From the NCBI GenBank assembly GCA_003116975.1, contig BGKB01000109.1, forward strand, positions 124,001 to 188,000: DNA of 64,000 nucleotides. Reading direction: 5' to 3'. Below the pieces are notes generated by a model, which saw only the letters and a program-made list of their open reading frames with translations, was not told the DNA's origin and made no database searches. Position 1 is the stretch's first letter. Every line of letters begins with the position of its first letter. Shown in pieces: positions 43,901 through 53,800 of this stretch. The position numbers and the translations under genes are program-made. Origin of the DNA: Aurantiochytrium sp. KH105 (taxonomy: Eukaryota > Sar > Bigyra > Thraustochytrida > Thraustochytriidae).

Positions 43901-44068
43901 ACACAAGTCTTTTCAAAGATGACCGATATGGGGAAAGAGCATCTCGACAAGGTCACGGCTGCGGCAGCAAGCTCATCAAGTGGCCGTTCATTTGGATCAT
44001 TTAGCGCCAATCTCTCCTCTTCACTACAACAGTCATACCAGCGCGCAGTTAAAAAGGCAAACCGCTAG
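40949..44068 (+). CDS. VPS53: VPS53, GARP/EARP tethering complex subunit
   Basis: A 1039-residue protein from ATG 40949. After an acidic, Gln-rich N-terminus the Vps53 N-terminal domain starts near residue 124 (FDPVAFVNDRFPDEKS), with the coiled-coil block KVKEIKGKAEQSEVMVQEIC then RDIKKLDNAKRHLT and LDFMVESRQYRETANLLQAI, which aligns closely with animal VPS53 ([34 protein letters not shown]). The C-terminal helical rods contain LLRGLLSAVYFRRFCDSF and YKKMVEPQMQRLEAILKLAG. VPS53 with VPS51, 52 and 54 (or Syndetin) tethers endosome-derived vesicles at the trans-Golgi network. Acidic/Pro-rich (about 325-370) and Ala/Ser-rich C-terminal inserts are extra. Confidence 0.95.
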   Translation: MATNDSDAEASTELAEPRDEPVDGEQPPVGDEQDVEEQQQAHEEQIPSVYSAKDDVGASEPTRYPEVVEQALKGCFGGEPQQRQPDGEAAGFMRRRSSQQSSSLLGDSGHGDHEFDALDDADFDPVAFVNDRFPDEKSFALLDPFLSRLRSQVGTLDVAVFEAVKAQSTQAERSIGDIIEAKESIKQLQTKVKEIKGKAEQSEVMVQEICRDIKKLDNAKRHLTHTITSLKKFHMLVTAVDQLDFMVESRQYRETANLLQAIAQLLAAFEQHKTIEPVAKLRDSVARTRAGLTEQIFHDFEALSEVSADYSSKESRTSRPAASSADADGGSSGLYEDPHAPPAHTYEDPFAPPVTPDNADALFYSSDAHTPESLAGACAVVDALGSSIRRQLIERVCQVWLGPYDRLFGPGEEHSGLEFTERRYAWLRRLLRHNEERYDTIFPHAWNINKHLVFAFVQRTEGHLRAELRSIDPPESADVSALVRALRKTLDFEHEMAVRFEYDRNKPSDEAQLAHDTSAALTSESIRRKHAVRRAESTGQQTVTSEDADAIAEMESGAIVGDELRAVREQAIAEANELPPIRGAVSETFEPYLIAYVKAVASKMREELQKVVREENVDADGSLPYFSSASQMFALIKSGINQCIQFTTGQAFYDLHVEFKKIMTEYARTLESKLPAVGKGLSPTSARMACHVLNSAEYCAETVEQLEALIQGKIDEDFREKISLEDEVDTFFGTVDKASKALVGGVIAIIEPNLIEASRTNWSTFSDFTDQSKYVSTLDVVLGEFIPLLRGLLSAVYFRRFCDSFAARFIKRYSDFVANCRKVSESAAQQLLLDAQAVKSLLGKVPDLAERAAPSDSEDGDLSFVTYKKMVEPQMQRLEAILKLAGMDLQPTLLIENFKLLLADGTTEDLRQVLELKGYQKPEQGKLLKEAEQAGIPKATAVPGAPLSGAAASPASGSFKTAGAGAAFPSFASTVKGGDDDTSFTQVFSKMTDMGKEHLDKVTAAAASSSSGRSFGSFSANLSSSLQQSYQRAVKKANR

Positions 44069-44229
44069 GGTTGCCTTTGTCTCTCAGCATCTCGCACTCC
44101 TTTTGCATTATCATGGGGCACATCCATTTCCATTTCACGCTCTTGTTTGCTTCCTTGATCCTTTTCTCTTCTGTTTTGGAGTCAAAGTTACAAAAATGGA
44201 TGCCATGGCGTCATGTCGCTCGCTGGTAC

Positions 44230-46581
44230 TCATAAAAGACCGGCAGAGGCTGTGCCAAAGTGAATCTCGCTATCTTGCATGGCTTGCCAGGGTTTCCCGC
44301 ATGGAGCCTCTAGCCAATCGCGGATCGCGGTGAACTTGCATTTTGTCGCGGCATGTGCGACCGCCGCATGGCCACCAGATGGACCCTCGTCCTTGACTCC
44401 TCCAAGTCGGTGCGCCATCTCTAGCACTTGTGCTTGCTTGCGAGGTGCGAACACGCTGAGGCCTTCATGTTTGTATGGCCGATTTCGGGTCACTTTGCGC
44501 ATGTACACAATGGGTACTGGGTTTTCCTCAAAGGTCTCCACGTTTCTTTTTTGCGAATGCCTTTCAGGGAGTTCTCCGAGCGGACCCGCGTCAATCTGCA
44601 GATCGTGTGGTGTGACCAATCCGCACATTGGAGGCTGACGAGATGGAATCATTGCAGCCCCATTGGCCTTTTCTGTGTCAGTTCGAGAAATCCCTGCCGA
44701 CGCAGGTCGAGACCTAGTGTCCACGCTCGTGCGTCGGCTACCATTGCCGCTGCGTGCTGATCCAGGACGCTGTGTACGCTGTCGTCGCGCAATGTCCTGC
44801 ATATGCGCTTGGACTGTATCGCGACCTACATTCGAAAGTTCGCTTCTGCGGCGACTCAAGCGCCGCTTCTCATGCGTGGCACCCCAATGATCGCCCGGAT
44901 CGGCGGTGCGTACTTTTCCGAACCTGACTTGCCCGAGCTTTCCCACTTCTCGCCCTTGATCTTGTTGAAATCTCTGGTCGTTTCCACGACCAGCAATCCC
45001 GTTCATCGAGTTCCGATAACTCTTTCTACTGGAGCGACTACTTTTTCTCGATGCCGATGTTTCTGGCACTTGTTCATGCTCTTCATAGTAATCGACGTTG
45101 GTTTTGCTGATAGCCTCGTCTACGCTTTGCGCAGGCGCACTCAACTTGCGGTGTCCCTGCGCGGTCGCAGTGTCGAAATTCTCTATGTCATCTTGAAATG
45201 GCTTATCAAAAGCTTTCGAGGTTCTCGTTTCGCAAAGCGAGTCACATTGAGCCTTTGCCTTGTCAGACAGGGAGAAGCGGGCAATGACGAGGGCTCGCGC
45301 CATGGCTGCTTTTTTCTTCTCCTGCAATAGCTTTTTCCTTCGAGCGACAGCCAGTTTTTCTCGATCCGGTGGGCAATGACGGCGACGCGCTTCGAGGGGA
45401 TTAGCCGCGACCTCGATGCCCTGCCAACGTCCATGTGCTTTGAGTTCCTCGTATTCTTCTTGTGAGACGATGTCGTCATTTTCGCGAAAGCGGAGTGTGC
45501 CATTTTCTCCAACAACGAGCATCCGCTGTACGAGCTGATTCAAGAACGCAAAGTAAACGTCTTCGTTGACTTCATCTGTCCAGAGATCAACAATTTGGAA
45601 CCAAGAATGACTAAAGCTTGCAAAGTTGAGGTGATCGAGCCCGCTCGAGTCAATCTCCCAGTCCTCTTCGGCCATGGCCGCGCCCTCGACCGGGTCAAAC
45701 CGGCCGATTACCGCGACTTGGAGCTTTTGGTTCAAAAGCATGTACTCTGGTTTGTCGAGCTTGCCAGAAAAGTCAGAGTCTGCCGCGAGCCACACCATTG
45801 TGAGAAGAGATCGTATGCGGGCACTAAATCGAATCGATTCGCGCTGCAAGAGCATTTGATCAGAATTTATAAGCTCGTACTCGGCCTTTTCCTCCTCGGT
45901 AAGACTTGCAGCACGCTGAACGCGCTCCTCTTTCGACCCCAAGTAAAATTGCCGCAGCTCCGAGATGAGGCTTGGCTCCTCACTTTTGGGAGCGAGCAAA
46001 AGCGAGGACGGTGATGTAGCATTGTGCGAAGCAACGACCAGTCTGTTCAAAGACCCTGATCTGCTCAGTCGAGGCCTGGTTTGGGCGGACCGCGACCGCT
46101 GCAACTTTCGAGGCGATTCGATCTTTCCTTTGGGTGAAGTCAGAGCATTTAGACTCCAGCGTTGCGTGGCCGCGCGTTGCAGCGGTCGTGGAGGCAGCCT
46201 CGGGGGGGCTGGACTTCTCGTTGGTGCAGGGATGGAAGGTTGCGACCTCGACGATCTTGGCAGTGGGCTTTCAGTGTCTTTGCAGCTCAGTTGCTGTTGC
46301 GAAGGTCGCGATTGCGCTGTGAAATCACTGAACTGGGAAATGTTGATACCGATAATGGTGCTCTGTCGTGTGAGCGTGGGGCGTTTACATGCTGAAGAGC
46401 GTTGATCATGATGAGCACCGCCCGAGGTTTGCTCTCGCAAGAACGACCGACCACGACGAGCGGACTCTGGACTGGCTCGCGCTTCGACCTCAGCGCGCAC
46501 ATCTGACGAGAGCAAGCTGCTCGACCGGCTTCGTCGCAGGTTCACGCTCCGCTCCGCGCCCTCCTCCATGGCCGTGCCCAT
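44230..46581 (-). CDS. EF-hand protein, candidate ciliary/flagellar component
   Basis: A 783-residue protein from ATG 46581; the frame is open 24 bases further but only with a TTG. The first 200 residues are basic, Ser/Pro-rich and disordered. At about 250-370 lies a calcium-binding region: a canonical 12-residue EF loop (DSDFSGKLDKPE), a degenerate partner (EIDSSGLDHLNFASF) and WFQIVDLWTDEV followed by VYFAFLNQLVQRML, a combination seen in EF-hand proteins of ciliated and flagellated protists. A coiled, Lys/Arg-rich stretch (about 420-450) and a long Arg/Ser-rich tail follow. Convergent with VPS53 (161-bp gap) and divergent from GH92. The flagellar assignment is inference; no exact family recognised. 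Confidence 0.8.
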   Translation of the reverse strand: MGTAMEEGAERSVNLRRSRSSSLLSSDVRAEVEARASPESARRGRSFLREQTSGGAHHDQRSSACKRPTLTRQSTIIGINISQFSDFTAQSRPSQQQLSCKDTESPLPRSSRSQPSIPAPTRSPAPPRLPPRPLQRAATQRWSLNALTSPKGKIESPRKLQRSRSAQTRPRLSRSGSLNRLVVASHNATSPSSLLLAPKSEEPSLISELRQFYLGSKEERVQRAASLTEEEKAEYELINSDQMLLQRESIRFSARIRSLLTMVWLAADSDFSGKLDKPEYMLLNQKLQVAVIGRFDPVEGAAMAEEDWEIDSSGLDHLNFASFSHSWFQIVDLWTDEVNEDVYFAFLNQLVQRMLVVGENGTLRFRENDDIVSQEEYEELKAHGRWQGIEVAANPLEARRRHCPPDREKLAVARRKKLLQEKKKAAMARALVIARFSLSDKAKAQCDSLCETRTSKAFDKPFQDDIENFDTATAQGHRKLSAPAQSVDEAISKTNVDYYEEHEQVPETSASRKSSRSSRKSYRNSMNGIAGRGNDQRFQQDQGREVGKLGQVRFGKVRTADPGDHWGATHEKRRLSRRRSELSNVGRDTVQAHMQDIARRQRTQRPGSARSGNGSRRTSVDTRSRPASAGISRTDTEKANGAAMIPSRQPPMCGLVTPHDLQIDAGPLGELPERHSQKRNVETFEENPVPIVYMRKVTRNRPYKHEGLSVFAPRKQAQVLEMAHRLGGVKDEGPSGGHAAVAHAATKCKFTAIRDWLEAPCGKPWQAMQDSEIHFGTASAGLL

Positions 46582-47628
46582 CGTGTGACCAGCGCGTGCG
46601 TCCAAGCATGAACACTACCTCCACTTCTCTGTCAAAGCTCCATGCGCATCCTTCCTCCCTCTTCCACCCACCCGTCTATGCGTTGCAGCGCCATCGATCA
46701 TCCACACCCACCAACACCAACGAATGCACTCTTGCGGATGCACGGAAATGCGCAACGCCTCCGCGTCCGGGCGCACACCCCTTTTCCTCGCCCCCACAGT
46801 GCCGCAGCTGCGGTGCGTGCTTCGCTAGCGCTCGCTCGCGCGCGAGTCTTTCTTTCCCTCGACACTGGCCGAGGAAGAATGTGCGAACACACAAAAAGCT
46901 TGCAACAGCGGCGGCATCTGCGACGCAATCCAGACCAGCCCCGCCTGCAGCTGCAGCTGCTGCTACCAACCAGCCAGGTGAGGGAGGAACTTGGAAAACG
47001 GAAAAGAAACGTCCTGGCGGCGCCGGCCGGCCTCGCTCTCGCACAACCTGCAGCTGCAGCTGCTGCACAACCTGCTGCACGAAAAACCTGGAAAGGAGGT
47101 TTCCGACTGCCATCAGCAGCAGCTTTCTCTCCGCTTTTATCACAGGCAGGACAGAACAGGCTCCTTCTCCTCTCGATTTCGTGTCCGCGAGGCGACAGAC
47201 GAAGCGCCTCGCGGCGTGCGACATGCATGCATGCATGCATGCGATCGAGCGGCCAAGTCGAACGATCGAACGGACGAACGAAACAGCAGCATGGACGGAT
47301 GGATGGATGGATGGGACGAAATTTCGAGGCGCAGAATGCAAGCAGCACAAGCAGGCGGGCTCCCGCGAGCCCCTCGCCGCCCGAGGCGTTCGTTCGTCCG
47401 CACCGATCGCATCGCGCGGAAGAAGCCCAGGCCGCGAGGCGCAGCCGGCCGGCGCGGCGCGGAGCGGAACGGAGCGCGCGAGGCCCACACGAGGCGAGGC
47501 GGCTCGCAGGAACTGGAACTGGACCTGGAACGGGCTGCAGGCGTCGAGTCCCAGGCAGCCTGCTGGAGGCGGAGACGGGGCCACGGCCAGGCACCAGGAC
47601 TTTCTCGAGCTGAGCTGAGATGTGATCT

Positions 47629-47655
47629 GACGAGACGAGACGAGACGAGACGAGG
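47629..47655. repeat. (GAGAC)n pentanucleotide repeat
   Basis: Five tandem GAGAC units about 320 bases upstream of the GH92 ATG. Confidence 0.85.
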
Positions 47656-47868
47656 TCCGCGGCCGCGGCGCTGCAGAAATTACTTGCGTGCTTGCTCGCT
47701 TGCTTGCTTGCTTGCCGGCTTCGCTCGCTTGCTGGCGGGGGCCAAAGAGACATGTGTAAGCGACACACCTTTCGCAGGGAGGACCATTGACAAAGTAAAG
47801 TTTGTATGACAGACAATAATAAGCAGCTCCGCGACCAGCAAACCGCAAACCCGGACCGCTAACGAGCG

Positions 47869-47906
47869 TGAGGCGAGGCGAGGCGAGGCGAGGCGCGAGG
47901 CGAGAC
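47869..47906. repeat. (GAGGC)n pentanucleotide repeat
   Basis: About six tandem GAGGC units, then GAGAC, about 65 bases upstream of the GH92 ATG. Confidence 0.85.
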
Positions 47907-47971
47907 GAGCCGAGCGCGCGGGAAGCGGCGCGCGCAGGCGGCAGGAGCGGCTACGGAGGTCGCGGGCGGCG

Positions 47972-50515
47972 ATGGCGGGCATGGCGGGCATGTCGAGGAT
48001 GCGGGCCGAGGAGGACGACCCGCCGCGACGCCGGGGGGGCAAGGTCGCGATTCTGCCGCTCAGCAAGGCCGACACGCCGCGAGGCGCGTGGCAGAACAGG
48101 GCCCGCGCGCGCGCCGCGACGCGCAGCGTGGTCCTCGCGATCGTGGCGCTGGCAGCGCTCGTGGTCGTCAGCTTCGAGCTCCGAGAAGGCGCCACAGGAC
48201 TGCAAATTCTGCACCGCTTTTTGCACCCCTGGAATGATGTACTGGCCGTGAAGGGCCACGGCCATGGTCGTCCGAAGGGGGGCAAGAACAAGGAAGGAAA
48301 GGGGGAGGGGGGGGAGGAGGAGAACTGGGCGGACAAGGTCGACATTCGCATGGGCAGCGGCCCCGCGTCGATGGCCTTTAGCAGGGGCAACACGCTGCCG
48401 CTCATGGCACTTCCGCGCAGCATGACCCACTGGGCCGTGCAGACAACCTCGACAATGCTGACATCCCTCTTTTTCAACCCAGAAAGCGTGACATTCGCGG
48501 GCATCCGATGCACGCATCAGCCCTCACCCTGGATTGGCGACTATGGCCAGATGCTCATCACCCCAGGCGTCGAAAACCTTGGGAGCCCCGTGTACGACCC
48601 GGAAGGCGGCACGGAAATGCGGCCCTACATTCTCAATACCACCATGCTCAACATGTGCTCCTCGGAATCGTGTGTCCGTCTCGAATTTGTGCCCTCGGCC
48701 CACGGCGGGTTTCTGCGCGCGCGTTTTCCCCGCGGACTCGGCGCCGCGGAGCAAAGCCTTACGTTCAAGGTCGCGCACGGCAGCTTCATTACCATGAATG
48801 ATGCAAGTGGTTTTCTCGGCTATTCCACAACAAATCGCGGCGGTGTCGTGGCCCCGGATATCTTCAAGCACCATTATGCAGCCAAACTTGAGTTTCTTGG
48901 CGATGCTGGCGTTCCCATGAATCTACAGACCAACACGGTCTGCGGAACGAGCTCGACGACCTCGAATGGAGACCTCTGTACAGCGCGCGTCACCTGGAAA
49001 AACGAGAACATGAAGTCGGACGTAATTGTTCAGGTACGCCTGGGCACCTCCTTCATCAGTCCCGATCAAGCCAAGATTAGTCTTGAGCGGGAGCTTCCCG
49101 CCTTAATGTCGCTTGAAAATGCACGAGATAATGCACGAAACGCGTGGAACAAGATGCTTGGCCGTGTGCGCGTCAGTGGCACACCATCCTCAAGCTTTCC
49201 GCATGACAAGGACACAGCCACGCGACTGCTGTACACGAACATGTACCGCGCACTTTTGTTTCCTCGATCGCTTGGCGAGGTTGACGCGAGCGGCCGCACT
49301 ATTCATTTTTCTCCCTTTGATCCGAGTGGGGGCGTGCGTGATGGCGCCGTCATGGTGGATATTGGCTTTTGGGACGCTTACCGCACCGTGTTTCCCATGC
49401 TGCACCTCATCTTTCCCGAAGTGGTCAAGGAGGTCCTCGAGGGTTTCGTAAACAGCACTGCCGAAGCCGAGGGCAGGGTTGTCCAATGGGCCTCTCCTGG
49501 CCCTCGTAACTCGATGGTGGGCACGATGAGCGATGTGAGTTTAGCCGAGGGAATCGTCAACGGTGCATTGAAGGGCGATGTTGCGAAAACGGCCTACGCC
49601 AGCCTGCTCAAGAACGCATTTGATGGAAGCGGATCGAATTCACGCGGTACTGAACTTGATGCGTACGACAAGCTTGGCTATGTTCCCGAGCGGACGGCCC
49701 TATCGCTTAATTACAAGCTTGCAGACTATGCAATTTCTCGCGCTGCGCTTGTTATGAATGACACTAGCGTGGCTACGCGCCTGGAGGCTCGTTCCAAGAA
49801 CTGGGCGCGTCTTTTTGACAATAGTACGTTGTACTTTCGCGCTCCCAACAAAGATGGCAAGTTTGCCGATCAGTTCGACCCCTATCTCTGGCACCTCGAG
49901 GACTACACCGAGGGTTCCGCGGCACAGTACAGATTCTATGTACCGCACGACGCGCCCCACCTGCGCCGAGTTTTCGCTGCTCTCAAGGGCGAAGGGTCCC
50001 TGTGCGAATACCTGAAAGGTCTTCTTACGGCACCATCTACCTTCCACATGGCCAACGTCATTCACGAGGCGACCGAGATGGCCGCAAACTGCGTCGGACT
50101 TTATGCGCACAACAATCAGCCATCGCACCACATTCTCTACATGTTCGCGCACAGCGAGTGCCCTCTCGAGGGCCAGCGATGGATCGAGCATACCCTCGGA
50201 CACCAATACGATTTACGCGGATACGCTGGAGACGAGGACAATGGAGAGGAAGCAAGCTGGTACATTCTTTCTTCGCTTGGACTCTACGCCTTGGTACCAA
50301 GTAGCGGAACCTATCAAGTCGGCGCGGGTCCCATTTTCGAGAGTGTTGAGATTCGACGGCCAGCAGAATTCGGAGGCACGCTGCGCGTATCAAGAAGCGG
50401 TCATTCTCCCTTTCAGAGTGTGCGATTTGACGGAAAGACGCATGATCTTACTTCGGGCGCCGTGGCGCTGGACTACAGTGCGCTGCTTCGAGGAGGAAGC
50501 GTGGAATTTCTCTAA
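47972..50515 (+). CDS. GH92 family alpha-mannosidase with N-terminal membrane anchor
   Basis: An 847-residue protein from ATG 47972. Residues about 50-68 are a single hydrophobic span (VVLAIVALAALVVVSF) after a basic N-terminus, the layout of a type II Golgi/ER protein. From about 130 the GH92 fold can be read: GDYGQMLITPG, FWDAYRTVFPMLHLIFPE, AEGRVVQWASPGPRNSMVGT, GTELDAYDKLGYVPE, QFDPYLWHLEDYTEGSAAQY, NQPSHHILYMFAHSECP and the signature GDEDNGEEASWYILSSLG, where acidic residues occupy the position of the family's general-base pair and Gln is changed to Glu. GH92 enzymes are calcium-dependent exo-alpha-mannosidases, common in Bacteroidetes and some fungi. In this host a role in glycan trimming in the secretory path is likely; old transfer from bacteria is possible. 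Several N-glycosylation sequons are present. Confidence 0.9.
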   Translation: MAGMAGMSRMRAEEDDPPRRRGGKVAILPLSKADTPRGAWQNRARARAATRSVVLAIVALAALVVVSFELREGATGLQILHRFLHPWNDVLAVKGHGHGRPKGGKNKEGKGEGGEEENWADKVDIRMGSGPASMAFSRGNTLPLMALPRSMTHWAVQTTSTMLTSLFFNPESVTFAGIRCTHQPSPWIGDYGQMLITPGVENLGSPVYDPEGGTEMRPYILNTTMLNMCSSESCVRLEFVPSAHGGFLRARFPRGLGAAEQSLTFKVAHGSFITMNDASGFLGYSTTNRGGVVAPDIFKHHYAAKLEFLGDAGVPMNLQTNTVCGTSSTTSNGDLCTARVTWKNENMKSDVIVQVRLGTSFISPDQAKISLERELPALMSLENARDNARNAWNKMLGRVRVSGTPSSSFPHDKDTATRLLYTNMYRALLFPRSLGEVDASGRTIHFSPFDPSGGVRDGAVMVDIGFWDAYRTVFPMLHLIFPEVVKEVLEGFVNSTAEAEGRVVQWASPGPRNSMVGTMSDVSLAEGIVNGALKGDVAKTAYASLLKNAFDGSGSNSRGTELDAYDKLGYVPERTALSLNYKLADYAISRAALVMNDTSVATRLEARSKNWARLFDNSTLYFRAPNKDGKFADQFDPYLWHLEDYTEGSAAQYRFYVPHDAPHLRRVFAALKGEGSLCEYLKGLLTAPSTFHMANVIHEATEMAANCVGLYAHNNQPSHHILYMFAHSECPLEGQRWIEHTLGHQYDLRGYAGDEDNGEEASWYILSSLGLYALVPSSGTYQVGAGPIFESVEIRRPAEFGGTLRVSRSGHSPFQSVRFDGKTHDLTSGAVALDYSALLRGGSVEFL

Positions 50516-50602
50516 GAAGCGAAGCAAAGCAAAGCAAACATGCGCGGGTAAATGACCGACAAGGGAGGGATAGATTTGATTCAATGAAAGGTAATCTGGA
50601 AA

Positions 50603-51242
50603 TTATTGACGCAACTTCGACATGGAGTTTGCGGCATTTTGCATTTGCAGGTTTTGCATGTGGAGTTCAATGTTGCGGTTCTGCTCGCGCAGGAGCGCAA
50701 GTTCGAAGAGGCCTGGATTTGCCTGGAGGATGCTCAGTTCATCCAGTTCTTGCCGCTTCTTTTCGTTATATGCGGAGATCAGCAGCAAAAGTGTTTGCGC
50801 GCGCGAGGGATCCTCGGCTTGCAGCTTTCGCGCAATATCTTCCGTGAGTTCATTTGCGATCCCTCCACCCATGGAGAGGCCGCCTTGCTGTAAAGGAGGG
50901 GGCAGCGTCGCTGCACCCGAAGCCCCGGGACCACTCCCAGCAGATGTGGAGTCAGGCCCTTTGCCTTTGCCCTTGGTTTTGCCGACGTTGGAGCTACTGG
51001 AGCTGCCGCTCGCGCCGGCTGCAGCAGCCGCTGCGGCAGCAGCGTACGGATCGTTTGCAGCCGATATGTTGGTACCGGTCTTTCCGCCTCCAAGCATGGC
51101 AGAGGCGTTGCTGTTTTTGCTGTTACTGTTGTTGTCTGCTCCGGCACTCGATGACGACGCCCCGGCGCCGCCCTTCGCCTTGGACTTGGCCTTGTTGGGA
51201 TTCTTGCCTCGCGCGCCCGTTGAGGTTGCAGCGTTCGAATCG

Positions 51243-51286
<44 letters not shown>

Positions 51287-51737
51287 GCGAAGCTGGAATT
51301 GTTGATCCTGTTGCTGTTGCTGTTGCTGCTGTTGCAGAAACTGTTGCAAGATCGCCTGCTGGCGCGGGTCTAGCTCCTGCTGACCACCAGCGTCCCCACG
51401 TCCATTGGACTGACCAAGAAGCTGACTGAGACTCTGCTGTAGTTGCGCGAGTTCGTTATTGGACATGGAGGACTGCTGGCTCGAGGCTCCCTTGGCTCCA
51501 CCCGTGAGATCGTGAAGTTGTTGATCAATCTGCTGCTTGAGAGGTTGGAACTGCTGAAGTGCAGCAAATTGGTCTTGCAAAGTCGTTGCGTTTTGCATTT
51601 TCTGCATGTGCTCTCGCATGAGAAGAAACTGATGCGCCTCGAGCTCATTTACCTGTTGCAGCTGGGCCGGAGTCAGATGCAGACCGTTCGTGCCTGACTG
51701 CGAGGAGCTGCTGGAACGCTGTTGCTGAAGTTGTTGT

Positions 51738-51777
<40 letters not shown>

Positions 51778-53551
51778 GTTGTTGCTCCTGCTGCTGTCGT
51801 TGAATTTCAATCTGCTGCGCGAGTTGCTGCAGCTGGAGAAGAAGATCATGATGCATCGCGGCAAGGTGTTCTTGCTCTTGTGTTGAGAGTTGCGCAGGAT
51901 TGGACAGCAGATTCTCAATGATGGAGAGTTTGTGTTGGATTTCCATTTGTGCATTGAGCTGCTGCGCCTGCTGCGCTGCATGCAGCTGCGCCTGCTGCGC
52001 TGCCTGCTGCGTTTGACTTTGCGAGAGCTGGTGTCCCCCCATTTGCGGATGTTGCTGTTGCTGCTGCTGCTGCTGCCTTTGTTGCATCTGCATGTCATCA
52101 GCAGTGCGACTGTGCTGAAGAAGGGTGAGCATGTCCATTCGCGTCTGCTCAAGAAACTCATAGAGCGCTTTCTTGACGGGAGGAAAGGTCACGTAGCGAA
52201 TGCCGCCGTCCCGTATTTTCTCAAACTCAGTGATGAGCTGACGAAAAGTACGCTGCACCTCGGTTGCAGTGAGCTGTTCAGGGTCGGCTCCGCTAAAAAC
52301 CTCATTCTTGAGAAGGCTCTCGGAGATTTTCTGCCAAACGCCCTTGTCCAAGTAGGGTTTTTGCATGCAGGTCTCCTTGGCGAGCAACAATTGGCGCTCC
52401 TCGGTCCACATTGTGCCATTCGAGCCATGAGATCCAGCAGAGCTTCCCTGCGAGGCGTTTTGCCGCTTGAGGGGTTTATTGACGTCAGCAGACTCGTCAG
52501 CCTTGCGCTTCCGAGCGTCAGATTGGCCTTTCGCCGGAGTGCCAGGCCGATCTCCGCCCATCGTTTCTCCTGTCACTTGCTGAATGAGCGCGCGCGCGCG
52601 CTCCGGGGGCGCCAATGCTGCCATGCTGTCAGGCATCATTTTGTCTGTGGCCTCGCCAACCTTTCCACCGAGTTTGGGGAGTGCACCGAGTCTATTCTTG
52701 ATCTCTTGCGCCGCGAGCGACTGTGCTGCGGAAGTAAGTGCAGATGACGGGGGTGCGTTGGCGAGCGCACTAAACGCGCCGGATTGCAGCGTTGAGGCCT
52801 CTTTCTGCTTGCTATCCTTTGCGCCAAACTGGGTGGCCCCGAGCTGCGTGGCCCCGAGCGAGGCCAGAGCTCCAAGGGCGTCCGCAGTCTCTGCAGAGTC
52901 GTCTCGCTCTTGGTTGACGCTGGCTTTATCCTTGGCATTTTTCTCTTCCTTAAGTCCTCCCATTTTGCCGCGTTCGCTTTTTCCACTACTCGCATTCTTT
53001 TTATCAGAGGCAGAGGCAGAGGACGACGACGAGGAAGAAGCAGCCGTGGCGGTGGCGGCCGCAGTGTCGCCCAGCTTCTTTTTGGCTTCTGATGAGGACG
53101 GTGTCCTCCTCGCGGCTGGTTTCTTGGCGCTGCTGGCAACCGGAGAGACGGCATCATCCTCTTCTTCAAGTTCATAGTCTTCATCTTTCTCGTCATCGTC
53201 GTCGACAGCATTGTCGTCATCGTCATCCTCGGCCATCTCGTCATCTTTCGCCTTTGCATCTTGAGCGGGGCTGGAAGCTTTGTCTGCTGGCTTGGTTTTG
53301 TCCGCGGCCTGAGCCAAAGGATTTGTGCTCGAATTCAACTTGCCCTTCTTCGCTGAATCTGCGCCGGTCTTGATTCCATTGCTTGCCTGGGGCTTGTCCT
53401 CCGCATTGCCAGCTTTATCTTGACCGCTGCCCGGCGAGGTTTTCGCATCCTCTGCGTTCTTGGTGGTTTTGGCCTTGGCGCCATCGCCCGTCCCAGCAGC
53501 ACCAGCGGTAGCCGCAGCAGAAGTGACGCCGGCGGGGGTTTCCTCCGCCAT
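50603..53551 (-). CDS. Polyglutamine-rich nuclear protein with Myb/SANT-like domain
   Basis: A 982-residue protein from ATG 53551. Residues 1-370 are Lys/Ala/Ser/Asp-rich and disordered with acidic runs (DDDDNAVDDDDEKDED, about 103-118) and basic clusters. A predicted three-helix Myb/SANT-like segment at about 381-450 reads MWTEERQLLLAKETC, VWQKISESLLKN and TATEVQRTFRQLITEFEKI. From about 490 onward Gln-rich coiled coil dominates, with pure Gln runs coded by CAG/CAA (for example about 758-772), then Ala/Ser/Gly runs and a conserved-looking C-terminal helix (ANELTEDIARKLQAEDPSRA then QTLLLLISAYNEKKRQELDE). Composition suggests a transcriptional coregulator; no orthologue recognised. Its stop is 87 bp from the GH92 stop. 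Confidence 0.85.
51244..51283. repeat. (CTG)n / (CAG)n trinucleotide repeat
   Basis: About 13 pure CTG units on the plus strand, coding for Gln on the minus strand within the polyQ gene. Shorter, interrupted CTG/TTG runs lie at 51310-51345, 51735-51775 and 52050-52075. Long pure CAG runs are prone to length change. Confidence 0.92.
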
Positions 53552-53800
53552 CGTGCCGAGCGAGGGTTCGCTTTTCCCGCAGCGCTTCCCTTGCCACGAC
53601 GTGCGTGCAAGAGCCGGGGACGCTGATCAAATCCCCCTTCTTTTCCCTCTTACTTGTTCTTCTTTTCCACACCACTCCGGTCTGGACCCCGTGCTCTGCT
53701 GCGCTGCGCTTCGCTGCGCCGCAGATCGAGCGCCTGTATCCTGCGCGGCCCGAGACGACGACCTGCCAGTCCTGCGCTCTTTCGTCTCGACCTGTTATGG

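Larger units (their letters stand above)
46582..47971. promoter_or_regulatory. Divergent promoter region EF-hand / GH92
   Basis: About 1.4 kb. It holds CAGCTGC runs near 46945-46965 and 47050-47065, an ATGC run at 47222-47242, GATG units near 47297-47312, GAGAC units at 47629-47655, a CTTG run near 47690-47715 and GAGGC units at 47869-47906. Long frames on both strands are Arg/Ala-rich artefacts of GC-rich sequence. Confidence 0.5.

Noticed and set aside
46389-47848. Frames of 323-409 codons between the EF-hand and GH92 genes
   Set aside because: Several mutually overlapping Arg/Ala/Ser-rich frames on both strands in a repeat-filled promoter region; none has a motif.
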